Shown here: piece by piece, positions 1-9,548 of the stretch
Layout: the number at the start of each line of letters is the position of its first letter
How positions within the stretch are numbered: the first letter of the stretch is position 1
From: Massilia kyonggiensis
GTDB lineage: Bacteria > Pseudomonadota > Gammaproteobacteria > Burkholderiales > Burkholderiaceae_D
DNA: 64,000 bases
Direction: 5' to 3'
NCBI RefSeq assembly: GCF_024756235.1
Contig: NZ_JANUGY010000008.1
Span: 186,001-250,000 of the forward strand
Program-made: the position numbers and the translations under genes
The notes under the pieces: model-generated
What the model saw: only the letters and a program-made list of their open reading frames with translations
The model's database searches: none
Told to the model about the DNA's origin: nothing

Positions 1-862
1 GCCCGCCCTGCAGACGACGGGCTCCGCGACCGTGTGGGTGCGCGCCGACGGCTTCCAGGCCCGCAACTTGACGATCGAGAACGCGTACAACCGCGACAAG
101 ACGGTGACGCATCCGGAATGCAGCGGCGACAACTGCCCCGACACGACGGGTGGCAGCCGCGTGCACCACCAGGCCGTCGCCCTGCGGGTCGACGGCGCCG
201 ACAAGGCGCAGTTCGAGCGGGTGCGCCTCCTCGGGCTGCAGGACACGCTGTTCCTCAGCTCGAAGGATGGCACCGAGACGGTGCGCAGCTTCTTCCACGA
301 TACGCACATCGAGGGCGACGTCGATTTCATCTTCGGCGACACCATCGCCGTGTTCAAGGATTGCGACATCCACGCCATCGGCGGCCGGTCCGCTTCCTAC
401 GTCGCGGCGCCGGACACGAACCGCCGGGCAAAGTATGGCTTCGTGTTCGACGGCTGCCGCTTCACGAGCGACGCGCCGGGCGCGGCCCGCACGCAGTTCT
501 ATTTCGCGCGCCAGTGGTTCCATAACGAACGCTGCACACCGTATGGCTTCATCCCCGTCGACGGCTATACGTGCCGGCTGGGCGACGTCGATGTCTACAA
601 GGCGCCGAACGGCACGATCCGCCGGCGCACGCTGGAGACGGTCGGCAAGGCCGTGATCCTGCGCTCGCGCATCGGGCCGCATTTCGAAAGGACGACGCCG
701 TGGTCGGAATGGAACCGCAACGGCACGCTGGCGCACCGCCCCGCGCAATTCAGTTCCGACGATTACTGGGACAACCTGGCCGGCACGCCGTTCGCGCCGC
801 CGGATCCTCGCCCCGTCCCCGCCGACGTCTACCTCGGCGAATACGACAACACCCTTGAATGA
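1..862 (+). CDS. Pectinesterase (CE8), 5' end outside window
   Basis: The frame is open from base 2 and the true start lies before the window. It encodes the C-terminal ~287 residues of a pectin methylesterase, which removes methyl esters from homogalacturonan. Visible family signatures are the TVWVRADGF/NLTIEN strand pattern, the QAVALRV block, GLQDTLF (catalytic Asp region) and GDVDFIFGD (second catalytic Asp). The next gene is a GH28 polygalacturonase starting 10 bases after the stop, so the two are very likely one pectin-degradation operon: esterase first, then chain cleavage. An export signal would be in the missing 5' part. Confidence 0.92.
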   Translation, partial: PALQTTGSATVWVRADGFQARNLTIENAYNRDKTVTHPECSGDNCPDTTGGSRVHHQAVALRVDGADKAQFERVRLLGLQDTLFLSSKDGTETVRSFFHDTHIEGDVDFIFGDTIAVFKDCDIHAIGGRSASYVAAPDTNRRAKYGFVFDGCRFTSDAPGAARTQFYFARQWFHNERCTPYGFIPVDGYTCRLGDVDVYKAPNGTIRRRTLETVGKAVILRSRIGPHFERTTPWSEWNRNGTLAHRPAQFSSDDYWDNLAGTPFAPPDPRPVPADVYLGEYDNTLE

Positions 863-872
863 CGGAGACACC

Positions 873-2720
873 ATGAAGCAATCATTCGACGCCCGCCGCG
901 GCTTTCTCAAATCCGCGGCCGTCGCAGGCCTCGCGCTGTCGGGCCCCGCGCGCGCGCTCACTGCGACCAGCGACCCGTGGCAGGCCGCGGCAGGCATCGC
1001 GCAACGCCTCGCCAACCCCGTCAGGTTCCGCAAGGCCGACTACCTCGTCACCGACTTCGGCGCCGCGCCATGCAAGCTCGTACCCGTGAAAGCGTGGGTC
1101 TCGTTCGAGGACCAGGCCGACCTGCCGACGCCCGCGCCGGGTGCGACGGACTGCTATGCCGCCATCAAGGCCGCCATCGGGAAATGCCACGCCGAGGGCG
1201 GCGGCCGCGTCGTGATCCCGAAGGGCGACTGGTTCTGCGCCGGCCCGATCGTGCTGCTGTCGAACGTGAACGTGCACCTCGCGAGCGGCGCCCACGTTTA
1301 CTTCAGCAACGATCCGGCCGACTACGCGAAATACGGCGACGTCGACTGCGGCCAGAACGGCAAGCTGGTCGTCTCGCGCTGGCAGAGCAACGACTGCCTG
1401 AACTTCTCGCCGATGGTGTATGCGCACAACCAGGACAACATCGCGCTCACCGGCGACGACTGGACGGCCATCCTCGACGGCCAGGGCGGCGTGCCGTTCC
1501 CGGGGCGCGCCGACTGCTGGTGGACGTGGAAGGGCAAGAATGCGACGATCAATTCCGTCGCCCAGGACAAATCGCCGAACTACGTGCCCGGCAAGCTGGC
1601 GCAGAACCAGGTCAACGAGCTGAATCCGAAGTCGCTGGCGGAAGTGGCTCCGAACCTGCCGGAAGCACGACGCCTGCTGATCCAGGGCGAAGGCGACAAA
1701 TGGCGCGCGGACGACGCCTACCTGCCCGCGTTGTCGGAAGCGGGCGTGCCGCTCGCGAAGCGCGTGTTCGGCCTGGGCCACTACCTGCGCCCGCCGATGA
1801 TCCAGCTGATCGGGTGCACGAACGTGCTGCTGGAAGGCTACCAGGTCGTTCACACGCCGTTCTGGCAGCACCACCCGGTCGCGTGCCGCAACCTCACGAT
1901 CCGCAAGGTGCATGCGAACAGCCTGGGGCCGAACAGCGACGGCTTCGATCCGGAAGCGTGCGACACGGTGCTCGTGGAAGGCTGCCAGTTCAACACGGGC
2001 GACGACTGCATCGCCATCAAGGCCGGCAAGAACCTCGACACCCAGTATGGCCCGTCGCAGAACATCGTCATCCAGAAGTGCACGATGCAGAGCGGCCACG
2101 GCGCCGTCACGCTGGGCAGCGAGATGGCCGGCGGCATCCAGAACGTGTACGCGCAGGACCTCGTGTTCGAGAACATGAACTGGGCGACGAACCCGCTGAA
2201 CACGGCCATCCGCCTGAAGACGAACATGAACCGCGGCGGCTTCCTCCGCAATTTTTATGTCCGCAACGTGAGCATCCCGAACGGCGTGCAGACGTCGCCG
2301 TCCTTCTATGCATCGTTGCCCGGCTCCCCGATCGCATCGCGGACCGTCGCCACGGCCGCCGGCGCCGTCGTCACGTTCGATTGCGACTACACGCCGCGGG
2401 CGGACAACGTGCGCGTGCGGCCGCCCGAGGTGCGCAACGTGCACATCTCGAAGGTCAAGGTGGGCAACGTGAAGACGAAGGACGGGTCGCAGGCGTCGTG
2501 CTTCCAAGCGTTCGTCATCCTCGGTCCGGTGGCGTCCGACTACAACGGCCCCTCCCCGGCGCCGGCCGTGCTGCCGGTGCGCGACGTGACGATCACGGAC
2601 TGCGACTTCGGCACGCCCGTCAACGCGGCGCATCCGTGGTACACGTATAACGTGCGGGGACTGAAGCTGGCGAACGTCACGATCGGCGGAAAGCGTTACG
2701 ACACGACCTTGTCGGCATGA
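873..2720 (+). CDS. GH28 polygalacturonase, Tat-exported
   Basis: 615 residues. The start at 873 is preferred over an in-frame ATG at 855 because GGAG sits 7 bases upstream. The N-terminus has a twin-arginine signal (RRGFLK near residues 9-14, then an Ala/Leu-rich helix). GH28 catalytic signatures are present in order: NTGDDCIAIK near residue 373 (paired Asp), SGHG near 407 and IRLKTN near 446. Parallel beta-helix enzymes of this family hydrolyse polygalacturonate. It is longer than typical bacterial GH28 (400-500 aa), with an insert before the catalytic repeats. It follows the pectinesterase closely, consistent with joint pectin breakdown in the periplasm or outside the cell. Confidence 0.93.
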   Translation: MKQSFDARRGFLKSAAVAGLALSGPARALTATSDPWQAAAGIAQRLANPVRFRKADYLVTDFGAAPCKLVPVKAWVSFEDQADLPTPAPGATDCYAAIKAAIGKCHAEGGGRVVIPKGDWFCAGPIVLLSNVNVHLASGAHVYFSNDPADYAKYGDVDCGQNGKLVVSRWQSNDCLNFSPMVYAHNQDNIALTGDDWTAILDGQGGVPFPGRADCWWTWKGKNATINSVAQDKSPNYVPGKLAQNQVNELNPKSLAEVAPNLPEARRLLIQGEGDKWRADDAYLPALSEAGVPLAKRVFGLGHYLRPPMIQLIGCTNVLLEGYQVVHTPFWQHHPVACRNLTIRKVHANSLGPNSDGFDPEACDTVLVEGCQFNTGDDCIAIKAGKNLDTQYGPSQNIVIQKCTMQSGHGAVTLGSEMAGGIQNVYAQDLVFENMNWATNPLNTAIRLKTNMNRGGFLRNFYVRNVSIPNGVQTSPSFYASLPGSPIASRTVATAAGAVVTFDCDYTPRADNVRVRPPEVRNVHISKVKVGNVKTKDGSQASCFQAFVILGPVASDYNGPSPAPAVLPVRDVTITDCDFGTPVNAAHPWYTYNVRGLKLANVTIGGKRYDTTLSA

Positions 2721-2735
2721 CGTCATAGTCATGCT
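2714..2735 (+). terminator. Possible hairpin after polygalacturonase
   Basis: A perfect 7-bp inverted repeat (GCATGAC / GTCATGC) with a 6-base loop begins inside the stop codon of the polygalacturonase gene. There is no T-run after it, so a Rho-independent terminator is not well supported. Confidence 0.25.
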
Positions 2736-2770
2736 CTACAATGCCGTCACCTCTGGCTTGCATGGGATGG

Positions 2771-3784
2771 ATGATGGCGACACCGGCGTTCAACTACGGC
2801 TCCGACGTGACGGGGCTGGTCTGGGGCTTCCTGATGGGGAGTGCCGCGCCGGCGGCCTCCATCGATGCGAAGGAAGCCGAGGCCTGGTTGCACGCCCCCG
2901 CGCCCGGACAGTTCGTCTGGCTGCACTTCAACCTCTCCAACGCGGCCAGCGAGCGCTGGCTGCGCGCCCACGCCGGCCTGCCCGAGGAATTCTACGAAAC
3001 GCTGCACCAGGGCTCGCGCTCCACCCGCATCGAGGTGGCGGACGATGCCCTGATCGCCGTCGTCAACGACGTCCTGCATAATTTCACGTTCGACGCGGCC
3101 GAGATCTCGACCCTATGGGTCCACGTGACGCCGCACGGCGTGATCACGGCCCGGCGCAAACCGCTGGAATCCATCGAACGCCTGCGCCAGGACGTGCTGA
3201 ACGGCGCGCCGCTGCGTTCCTCGGTCGAGCTGCTGGTGCACCTGCTGCGCGACCAGGCCGACGTCCTCGTCAACATCGTGCGCGATGCGGTCGCGCGGGT
3301 CGACACCGCCGAGGACCAGCTGCTGGCCGGCCGCCTCACGCGCCGGCGCGAAGACCTGGGCGCGCTGCGCCGGGTGCTCGTCCGGCTGCAGCGGCTGCTG
3401 GCGCCGGAGCCGGCCGCCCTCTTCCGGCTGCTGCAACGGCCTCCGGCCTGGGTCGCGCCGGAAGACCGCCAGGAGCTGCGCCAGTCGACGGAAGAGTTCA
3501 CGGTCGTGCTGTCCGACCTGGCGGCGCTGCAGGAACGCATCAAGCTGCTGCAGGAAGAGATCGCGGCGCGGGTCAACGAAGACAACAACCGCAGCCTGTT
3601 CCTGCTGACCATCGTGACGGTGATGGCGCTGCCGATCAACCTGATCGCGGGCCTGCTGGGCATGAACGTGGGCGGCGTGCCGCTGTCCCAGCATCCGCAC
3701 GGTTTCTGGCTCGTGCTCGGCTTCACCGCCCTCGTCACGGGCGCCATCGCCTGGTTGTTGCTACGTTTACAACGACCTCATTGA
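2771..3784 (+). CDS. CorA-family divalent metal transporter (ZntB-like)
   Basis: 337 residues. A large soluble N-terminal domain with a long charged alpha-helical stretch (residues ~150-270) is followed by two C-terminal membrane helices. The hallmark GMN motif is at residue ~298 and is followed by VGGVPL, the pattern typical of ZntB zinc exporters rather than Mg-specific CorA. The family forms pentameric channels in the inner membrane. Several in-frame ATGs precede; 2771 (ATGATGGCG) fits the expected N-terminus best. Nothing in the neighbourhood links it functionally to the pectin or galactose genes. Confidence 0.85.
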   Translation: MMATPAFNYGSDVTGLVWGFLMGSAAPAASIDAKEAEAWLHAPAPGQFVWLHFNLSNAASERWLRAHAGLPEEFYETLHQGSRSTRIEVADDALIAVVNDVLHNFTFDAAEISTLWVHVTPHGVITARRKPLESIERLRQDVLNGAPLRSSVELLVHLLRDQADVLVNIVRDAVARVDTAEDQLLAGRLTRRREDLGALRRVLVRLQRLLAPEPAALFRLLQRPPAWVAPEDRQELRQSTEEFTVVLSDLAALQERIKLLQEEIAARVNEDNNRSLFLLTIVTVMALPINLIAGLLGMNVGGVPLSQHPHGFWLVLGFTALVTGAIAWLLLRLQRPH

Positions 3785-4001
3785 CCGTTTGCCATATAAA
3801 AACAGGATATTTGCCCTTGCATTGGGTATAACTCCTTTCCGCGCATCCCGTTAAGCTTCTTGCCTCAGGAAAAGTCCGCACGCCTGCGCAGCCGTGCGCG
3901 GCGCGACCGACGGTAGAATGGGCCCAGACACCGGCGCCAGGCTCTGCTACCACCGGCGGCGGCTTTTCGAGCATCCTATTTCCGAATCGCAGAAGAAGAT
4001 C

Positions 4002-5060
4002 ATGTTCAATCCATCCGACCATCCGCACCGCCGTTACAACCCGCTGCAAGGCGACTGGGTCCTCGTCTCGCCGCACCGCGCCAAGCGTCCGTGGCAGGGG
4101 CAGCAGGAAGCCGTCGACCGCTCGGCCAAGCCGTCGCACGATCCGACCTGTTACCTGTGCCCGGGCAATACCCGCGTCAACGGCGAAAAGAACCCCGACT
4201 ACACGGGCACCTATGTGTTCGAGAACGACTTCGCCGCGCTGATGCCGGACACCCCGGAAGCCGGCGCGGGCACCGACCCGCTGTTCCAGTCGATGAGCGC
4301 ACGCGGCACGAGCCGCGTGATCTGCTTCTCGCCGGACCACGCGAAGTCGCTGCCGCAGCTGTCGCTGCCGGCCCTCGAGGGCGTCATCGACACGTGGTGC
4401 GCGCAGGCCGCCGAGCTGGGCGCCAAGTACCGCTGGGTCCAGGTATTCGAGAACAAGGGCGCCGTGATGGGCTGCTCGAACCCGCACCCGCACGGCCAGG
4501 TCTGGGCCACGAGCTACGTGCCGAACCTGCCGGCGGCCGAAGACCGCCAGCAGAAGGCCTACCACGCCGAACAGGGCCGCCGCCTGCTGCTGGACGTGGC
4601 CGAGCGCGAGATCGCGGCCGCCGAGCGCGTCGTCGTGCAGACGGAGCACTGGGTCGCCGTCGTCCCGTACTGGGCCGCGTGGCCGTTCGAGACGCTGGTC
4701 CTGCCCCGCTTCGCCGTGCGCCGCCTGGAAGAGCTGCAGCCGGCCCAGCGCGCCGACCTGGCCGTCCTGCTGAAGCGCCTGACGACCCGCTACGACAACC
4801 TGTTCCAGACCTCGTTCCCGTACTCGATGGGCTGGCACGGTGCCCCGTACGGTATTCCGGACGAAGACGCCGAAGGCTGGCAGCTGCACGCCCACTTCTA
4901 CCCGCCGCTGCTCCGCTCCGCATCGGTGCGCAAGTTCATGGTCGGCTTCGAGATGCTGGCCGAAGCCCAGCGCGACCTGACCCCGGAACAGGCGGCCGAA
5001 CGCCTGCGCGCGCAATCCGAAGTGCACTACCTCGAATCCGAATCCAATCAAACGACCTGA
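4002..5060 (+). CDS. galT: Galactose-1-phosphate uridylyltransferase
   Basis: 352 residues. Transfers UMP between UDP-glucose and galactose-1-phosphate in the Leloir pathway. The catalytic histidine loop NPHPHGQVW is at about residue 160, and CYLCPGN near residue 50 carries metal-site cysteines typical of GalT. The start at 4002 begins MFNPSDHPHRRYNPL, the standard GalT N-terminus, and is preferred to a longer frame from 3894. galK starts one base after the stop codon, so the two genes are one operon. Placement behind pectinase genes fits use of galactose from pectin side chains (inference). Confidence 0.96.
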   Translation: MFNPSDHPHRRYNPLQGDWVLVSPHRAKRPWQGQQEAVDRSAKPSHDPTCYLCPGNTRVNGEKNPDYTGTYVFENDFAALMPDTPEAGAGTDPLFQSMSARGTSRVICFSPDHAKSLPQLSLPALEGVIDTWCAQAAELGAKYRWVQVFENKGAVMGCSNPHPHGQVWATSYVPNLPAAEDRQQKAYHAEQGRRLLLDVAEREIAAAERVVVQTEHWVAVVPYWAAWPFETLVLPRFAVRRLEELQPAQRADLAVLLKRLTTRYDNLFQTSFPYSMGWHGAPYGIPDEDAEGWQLHAHFYPPLLRSASVRKFMVGFEMLAEAQRDLTPEQAAERLRAQSEVHYLESESNQTT

Positions 5061-5061
5061 C

Positions 5062-6225
5062 ATGCAAGATAACCGCCTCTCCCGCACCGCCGCCGCTTTC
5101 GAAACCGCATTCGGCACCGCCCCCACGCTGTTCGTCCAGGCCCCGGGCCGCGTCAACCTGATCGGCGAGCACACCGATTACAACGACGGCCTCGTGCTCC
5201 CCTGCGCCATCGACTACCGCACCGCCATCGCCGCGAAACCGCGCAGCGACCGCAAGGTGCGCGTCGTGGCGGCCGACTACGGCGACGCGCTCGACGAATA
5301 CGACCTCGACGCCCCGATCGGCCGCGTGGACCAGCCGATGTGGGCCAACTACGTGCGCGGCGTCGTCGAGCAGTTCGTGAAGCGCGGCCTGCCCGTGCAG
5401 GGCATGGACATGGCCATCGCCGGCGACGTGCCGCAGGGCGCGGGCCTGTCGTCGTCGGCCTCGCTGTCGGTCGCCGTGGGCCGCCTGTTCGCCACGCTGC
5501 CCGGCTTCGAGTCGCTGTCGCCGATCGACATCGCGCTGATCGCACAGGCGTCGGAAAACGACTTCGTCGGCACCAAGTGCGGCAACATGGACCAGATCAG
5601 CTCGGCCTGCGGCGTCGAAGGCCACGCGCTGATGATCGACTGCCGATCGCTGGACGTGAAGCCGGTGCCGGTGCCGGACAACGCCGCCATCATGATCTTC
5701 AACTCGAACGTGACGCGCGGCCTCGTCGACAGCGCCTACAACGTGCGCCGCGAACAGTGCGAGGCGGCCGCCCGCCACTTCGGCATCCCGGCCCTGCGCG
5801 ACCTCGACATGGCCACGCTGGAAGCCCGTGCCGGCGAACTGGACCCGGTCGTGCTGCGCCGCGCGCGCCACGTGGTGACGGAAGACGACCGCGTGCTGGC
5901 CGCCGCCGACGCGCTGGAATCCGGCGACCTGGAACGCCTGGGTGAGCTGATGGCCGCGTCGCACGCATCGATGCGCGACGATTTCGAGATCACCGTCCCC
6001 GCCATCGACAACCTCGTCGACATCGTCAAGAACGTGATCGGCACCCAGGGTGGCGTGCGCATGACGGGCGGCGGCTTCGGCGGCTGCGTGGTGGCCGTCG
6101 TGCCGCACGCGCTGGTCGACGCGGCCCGTGCCGCCGTCGAACGCGAATACCGCTCGCCGGACGGCAAACCGGCGACGATCTACGTCTGCAAGCCGGCCGC
6201 CGGCGCCGGTAAAGTCACGCCATGA
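5062..6225 (+). CDS. galK: Galactokinase
   Basis: 387 residues, GHMP kinase family. The galactokinase signature PGRVNLIGEHTDYNDG begins near residue 27, the phosphate-binding loop GAGLSSSASL lies near 127, and the third GHMP motif GGFGGC is near 336. Phosphorylates galactose to galactose-1-phosphate, the substrate of the preceding galT. The 3' end overlaps the start of the aldo/keto reductase by four bases, indicating translational coupling. Confidence 0.96.
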   Translation: MQDNRLSRTAAAFETAFGTAPTLFVQAPGRVNLIGEHTDYNDGLVLPCAIDYRTAIAAKPRSDRKVRVVAADYGDALDEYDLDAPIGRVDQPMWANYVRGVVEQFVKRGLPVQGMDMAIAGDVPQGAGLSSSASLSVAVGRLFATLPGFESLSPIDIALIAQASENDFVGTKCGNMDQISSACGVEGHALMIDCRSLDVKPVPVPDNAAIMIFNSNVTRGLVDSAYNVRREQCEAAARHFGIPALRDLDMATLEARAGELDPVVLRRARHVVTEDDRVLAAADALESGDLERLGELMAASHASMRDDFEITVPAIDNLVDIVKNVIGTQGGVRMTGGGFGGCVVAVVPHALVDAARAAVEREYRSPDGKPATIYVCKPAAGAGKVTP

Positions 6226-7220
6226 CGTACGAGGCGGCGGCCGGACGCTATGGTTCGATGCCCTACCCGCATTGCGGCCGCAGCGGCTTGCGGCTGTCCG
6301 CCGTGTCGCTGGGGTTGTGGCACAACTTCGGCGCGCATGACGACTTCGAACGCCAGCGCGAGATCGTGCGCACGGCGTTCGACCACGGCGTCACGTGCTA
6401 CGACCTCGCCAACAACTACGGCCCGCCGCCGGGGTCGGCCGAGGAAAACTTCGGCCGCATCCTCGCCCAGGACCTGAAGCCCCACCGCGACGAGATCGTC
6501 GTGTGCACGAAGGCCGGCTACACGATGTGGCCGGGCCCGTACGGCGACTGGGGCAGCCGCAAATACCTCGTCGCGAGCCTGGACCAGAGCCTGAAGCGCA
6601 TGGGCCTGGACTACGTCGACATCTTTTACCACCACCGCCCCGATCCCGACACGCCGCTGGAAGAAACAATGGCGGCGCTGGATTACATCGTGCGCAGCGG
6701 CCGCGCGCTGTACGCGGGCATCTCGAACTACAACGGCGAACGCACGGCCGCCGCCGCGGCGGAACTGCGCCGCCTGGGCACGCCGTTCGTGATCCACCAG
6801 ATGCGCTACAGCATGCTCGTGCGCCAGCCGGAAGCGGACCTGTTCCCCGTGCTGGAGCGGGAAGGCATCGGCGGCATCGCCTTTTCGCCGCTGGCGCAGG
6901 GCCTGCTGACGGACCGCTACCTCGGCGGCGCTCTGCCGGCCGATTCGCGCGCGGCGGGCAAGGTCGGCTTCCTCAAGCCGGAGCACATCACGCCGGAGCG
7001 CCTGCGCATCATCGAGGCGCTGGACCAGGTCGCGCAAACCGGTGGCCGCACGCTCGCGCAGCTGGCGCTGGGCTGGGTGCGCCGTCAGCCGGCCATCGCG
7101 TCCGTGCTGATCGGCGCGAGCAGGCCGCAGCAGGTGCTGGATGCCGTACAGGCCGTGGAGATGGCGCCGCTGGCGGGCGACGAGATCGCCGCGGTCGAGG
7201 CGATCCTGGCGTCGCAGTAG
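6222..7220 (+). CDS. Aldo/keto reductase, YghZ/Mgr-like
   Basis: 332 residues. The N-terminal pattern (YPHCGRSGLRLSAVSLGLW), the DLANNYGPPPGSAEENFG active-site region with catalytic Tyr, and the IGASRPQQ cofactor-binding segment near the C-terminus match the AKR14/YghZ group, whose members reduce small aldehydes such as glyceraldehyde-3-phosphate or methylglyoxal with NADPH. It overlaps galK by four bases, so it is co-expressed with the galactose genes. The actual substrate cannot be read from sequence. Confidence 0.88.
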   Translation: MTYEAAAGRYGSMPYPHCGRSGLRLSAVSLGLWHNFGAHDDFERQREIVRTAFDHGVTCYDLANNYGPPPGSAEENFGRILAQDLKPHRDEIVVCTKAGYTMWPGPYGDWGSRKYLVASLDQSLKRMGLDYVDIFYHHRPDPDTPLEETMAALDYIVRSGRALYAGISNYNGERTAAAAAELRRLGTPFVIHQMRYSMLVRQPEADLFPVLEREGIGGIAFSPLAQGLLTDRYLGGALPADSRAAGKVGFLKPEHITPERLRIIEALDQVAQTGGRTLAQLALGWVRRQPAIASVLIGASRPQQVLDAVQAVEMAPLAGDEIAAVEAILASQ

Positions 7221-7240
7221 CATGTCGGGTACGTGGCCGG

Positions 7241-8023
7241 CTAGTGGAAGGTGAAGCCGCCGTCCACGTTGACGGACTGGCCGGTCACGTTGTCCATCGT
7301 GGCGAGAAAGAGCGCCATCCGGCCCATGTCCTCGGGCGTCTGGGCGCGGCCCTGCGGGATGAGCGTGAGCTGGTGGCGCGCCCATGAATCCTCGACCGAC
7401 TCCCCCTCCTTCTTCCATTCGTCGGCGAGACGATCCCACATATAGGTACGTACGACGCCGGGGCAGATGGCATTGACGGTGATGCCCTCCTGCGCCACTT
7501 CCTTGGCCAGCGCATTCGTGAAGCCCACCACCGCGAACTTCGACGCGCTGTAGTGCGCGAGATTGGGAAAGCCTTCCTTGCCCGCGATCGAGGCGACGTT
7601 GATGATGCGGCCCCACCCCTGCCGCCGCATCGGCGCCAGCGCGGCCCGGCAACCCAGGAACGTACCCTTGGCATTGACGTCCATGACGACGTCCCAGTCC
7701 TTTTCCGTCAGCTCCACGACCGGGCGGATGTTGATGACCCCTGCGCAGTTGACGAGGATGCCCAGCGCGCCGAACGCCGCGACGGCCTCGTCGACCATGG
7801 CCTGCACCTGCGCGGCGTCGGTGACGTCCACGCGCCGGGTGAGCGCGCGCCTGCCCAGCGCCCTGACTTCATCGGCCGTCGCCTGCATGGCCTCCTCCAG
7901 CAGGTCGGCAATCAGCACGTCGGCCCCGGCGCGCGCAAGTTCCAGCACGATGCCCTTGCCGATACCGCGTGCGCCGCCCGTCACGATGGCCGAACGCCCG
8001 GCCAGGGGAAGTGAATTCGACAT
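7241..8023 (-). CDS. Short-chain dehydrogenase/reductase
   Basis: 260 residues. Classical SDR: cofactor loop TGGARGIG at residues 15-22, NCAG at 92-95, catalytic Ser145, Tyr158 and Lys162 (YSASK), and the C-terminal VDGG tail. Start chosen at 8023 because a strong Shine-Dalgarno (GAGGAGACGGAG) lies immediately upstream; a longer frame to 8080 lacks this. It converges on the aldo/keto reductase gene with 20 bases between stops. It resembles polyol or acetoin-type SDRs, but the substrate is unknown. Confidence 0.88.
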   Translation of the reverse strand: MSNSLPLAGRSAIVTGGARGIGKGIVLELARAGADVLIADLLEEAMQATADEVRALGRRALTRRVDVTDAAQVQAMVDEAVAAFGALGILVNCAGVINIRPVVELTEKDWDVVMDVNAKGTFLGCRAALAPMRRQGWGRIINVASIAGKEGFPNLAHYSASKFAVVGFTNALAKEVAQEGITVNAICPGVVRTYMWDRLADEWKKEGESVEDSWARHQLTLIPQGRAQTPEDMGRMALFLATMDNVTGQSVNVDGGFTFH

Positions 8024-8216
8024 CTCCGTCTCCTCATTGTTGGTTGGTCCCGAACGATGTTGCCGCCGGGTTGAACGCAACTAGCGTGCCAGTGCCGGCA
8101 CGGACCGGATATCAGGGAGAAAACGGCGAATGGCGGGCCGCGCGTGCGACAGGTGTCGCAGTGCCATCCGTATCGCGGCCGACAGGTGTCTCGGCGGACG
8201 CCTCAACACCAATTCC

Positions 8217-9464
8217 TCAGCACCAGTTCTTATCGGGCTTCATGTCGAGGCGCCGCGCCGCGTCGATCACGTCCTGCAGTTCCACTGGGTCGCTGAACGG
8301 GTCTTCGTCCAGCGCGGTGACGCGGTTCAGCTCCTTCTGCCAGCGCCGCAACTCGTCGACATACGCCTGGTCCGGCACCCGTTCGAGGTCGCCGTTCTTG
8401 TCGACCAGGTCGTGGATGCCGTTGTGCACCCAGTCGCCGGTATGCCAGTCCGGCATGTCGATGCCGGGGAACAGGCAGATGCCCTGCAGGTCCATCCCGC
8501 GCCGCACCGCGGCGAGCGATTCGCACATCACGTCGTGCAGCCAGCTCGCGCGGCCGCGACCGAGGCCGCTCGTCTCGCCGATGATCATCGGCCGGCGATA
8601 GCGTTGCCAGACCGTCTCCAGCATGTCGCACAGCGGCGCGATGCGGTCGTCGTCTGGAGGCAGCGGCGCATGCGGGCCGTGCTCGCGGTATTCCATCTGC
8701 CCGAACGAATACGAATTCGCGCCGACGATGTCCAGCACGTCGGGCGATCCGCCCAATTCCGGATGTTCGCGGCCGTACAGGATGTCCCAGGCGAGGAAGG
8801 TGTCGACTTCCGTTTCATGACGTGCAGCGTCGATCTGGTCGGGACGGTCGCGCGGCGCCACGACCCGCACCAGCGGATCCACGTGGACCATGCGCGCGTC
8901 CGGATCGACCTCGCGGATCGCCTTCACGCCCGCGATCGCCGCGCGGCACAGCGCCAGCCGCAGGCGCATCCGGTCCTCGCGCGTGCGGCGGTAAGGCGCC
9001 GCCCAGCCCCACTCCCCGGCACAGAACGAAAAGAACGTGATCTCGTTGATGGGCGTGAAGAAGTGCGGGCCGCGCACCTTCGGTACGACGTAGTCGGCGG
9101 CCGCGCGGCAGTATGCAGCGAACCTGTCCACGAAGGCATCGGAGAACGGATCGAGATCGTCCGGGTAGCCGTAGTGGCACAGGTCCCAGATCGGGATGAC
9201 CTTGGCCGCGTTCATCGCGGCGATGAACGGATCGACGCCGGAAAAGTCGTAGCGCCCGCCCTTGTCCATCATGGGCCACGGGATGCCTTCGCGCGCGACG
9301 GCGATGCCGAGACGCGCGAGGCGGGCGTAATCCTCGGCCGCATGGCGGTCATGCCCTGTTTCCGCCACCAGGTTGCGGCGCACGCGCGCCTCCCCCCACA
9401 GGAAGGTGGAGCATTCGAATCCGGACAGGAAAAAGGTGGGAAAGATTCCGGGACGCTGTGCCAC
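8217..9464 (-). CDS. Glycosidase-like TIM-barrel protein (clan GH-A, GH1-like)
   Basis: 415 residues with no signal peptide. The sequence follows a GH-A clan barrel: FFLSGFECSTF at the start, a TPINE motif with the presumed acid/base Glu141 after Asn140, and IIGETSG with a presumed nucleophile Glu298. These spacings fit a family-1-like glycoside hydrolase in the cytoplasm. It reads away from the nuclease genes upstream and has no clear operon partner. Substrate unknown. Confidence 0.7.
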   Translation of the reverse strand: MAQRPGIFPTFFLSGFECSTFLWGEARVRRNLVAETGHDRHAAEDYARLARLGIAVAREGIPWPMMDKGGRYDFSGVDPFIAAMNAAKVIPIWDLCHYGYPDDLDPFSDAFVDRFAAYCRAAADYVVPKVRGPHFFTPINEITFFSFCAGEWGWAAPYRRTREDRMRLRLALCRAAIAGVKAIREVDPDARMVHVDPLVRVVAPRDRPDQIDAARHETEVDTFLAWDILYGREHPELGGSPDVLDIVGANSYSFGQMEYREHGPHAPLPPDDDRIAPLCDMLETVWQRYRRPMIIGETSGLGRGRASWLHDVMCESLAAVRRGMDLQGICLFPGIDMPDWHTGDWVHNGIHDLVDKNGDLERVPDQAYVDELRRWQKELNRVTALDEDPFSDPVELQDVIDAARRLDMKPDKNWC

Positions 9465-9548
9465 GCGGCTCTCCTTTCGATTCTCAGGCGGAGCCGAGTA
9501 TAGCCCGGGAGCGCGAACCGGCCGTGCACGCTTGCCGCGGGGCAGCTT

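Noticed and set aside
882..2732. Antisense 616-codon frame opposite the polygalacturonase
   Set aside because: Arg/Val/His-rich shadow frame typical of high-GC coding DNA; the sense frame has full GH28 motifs.
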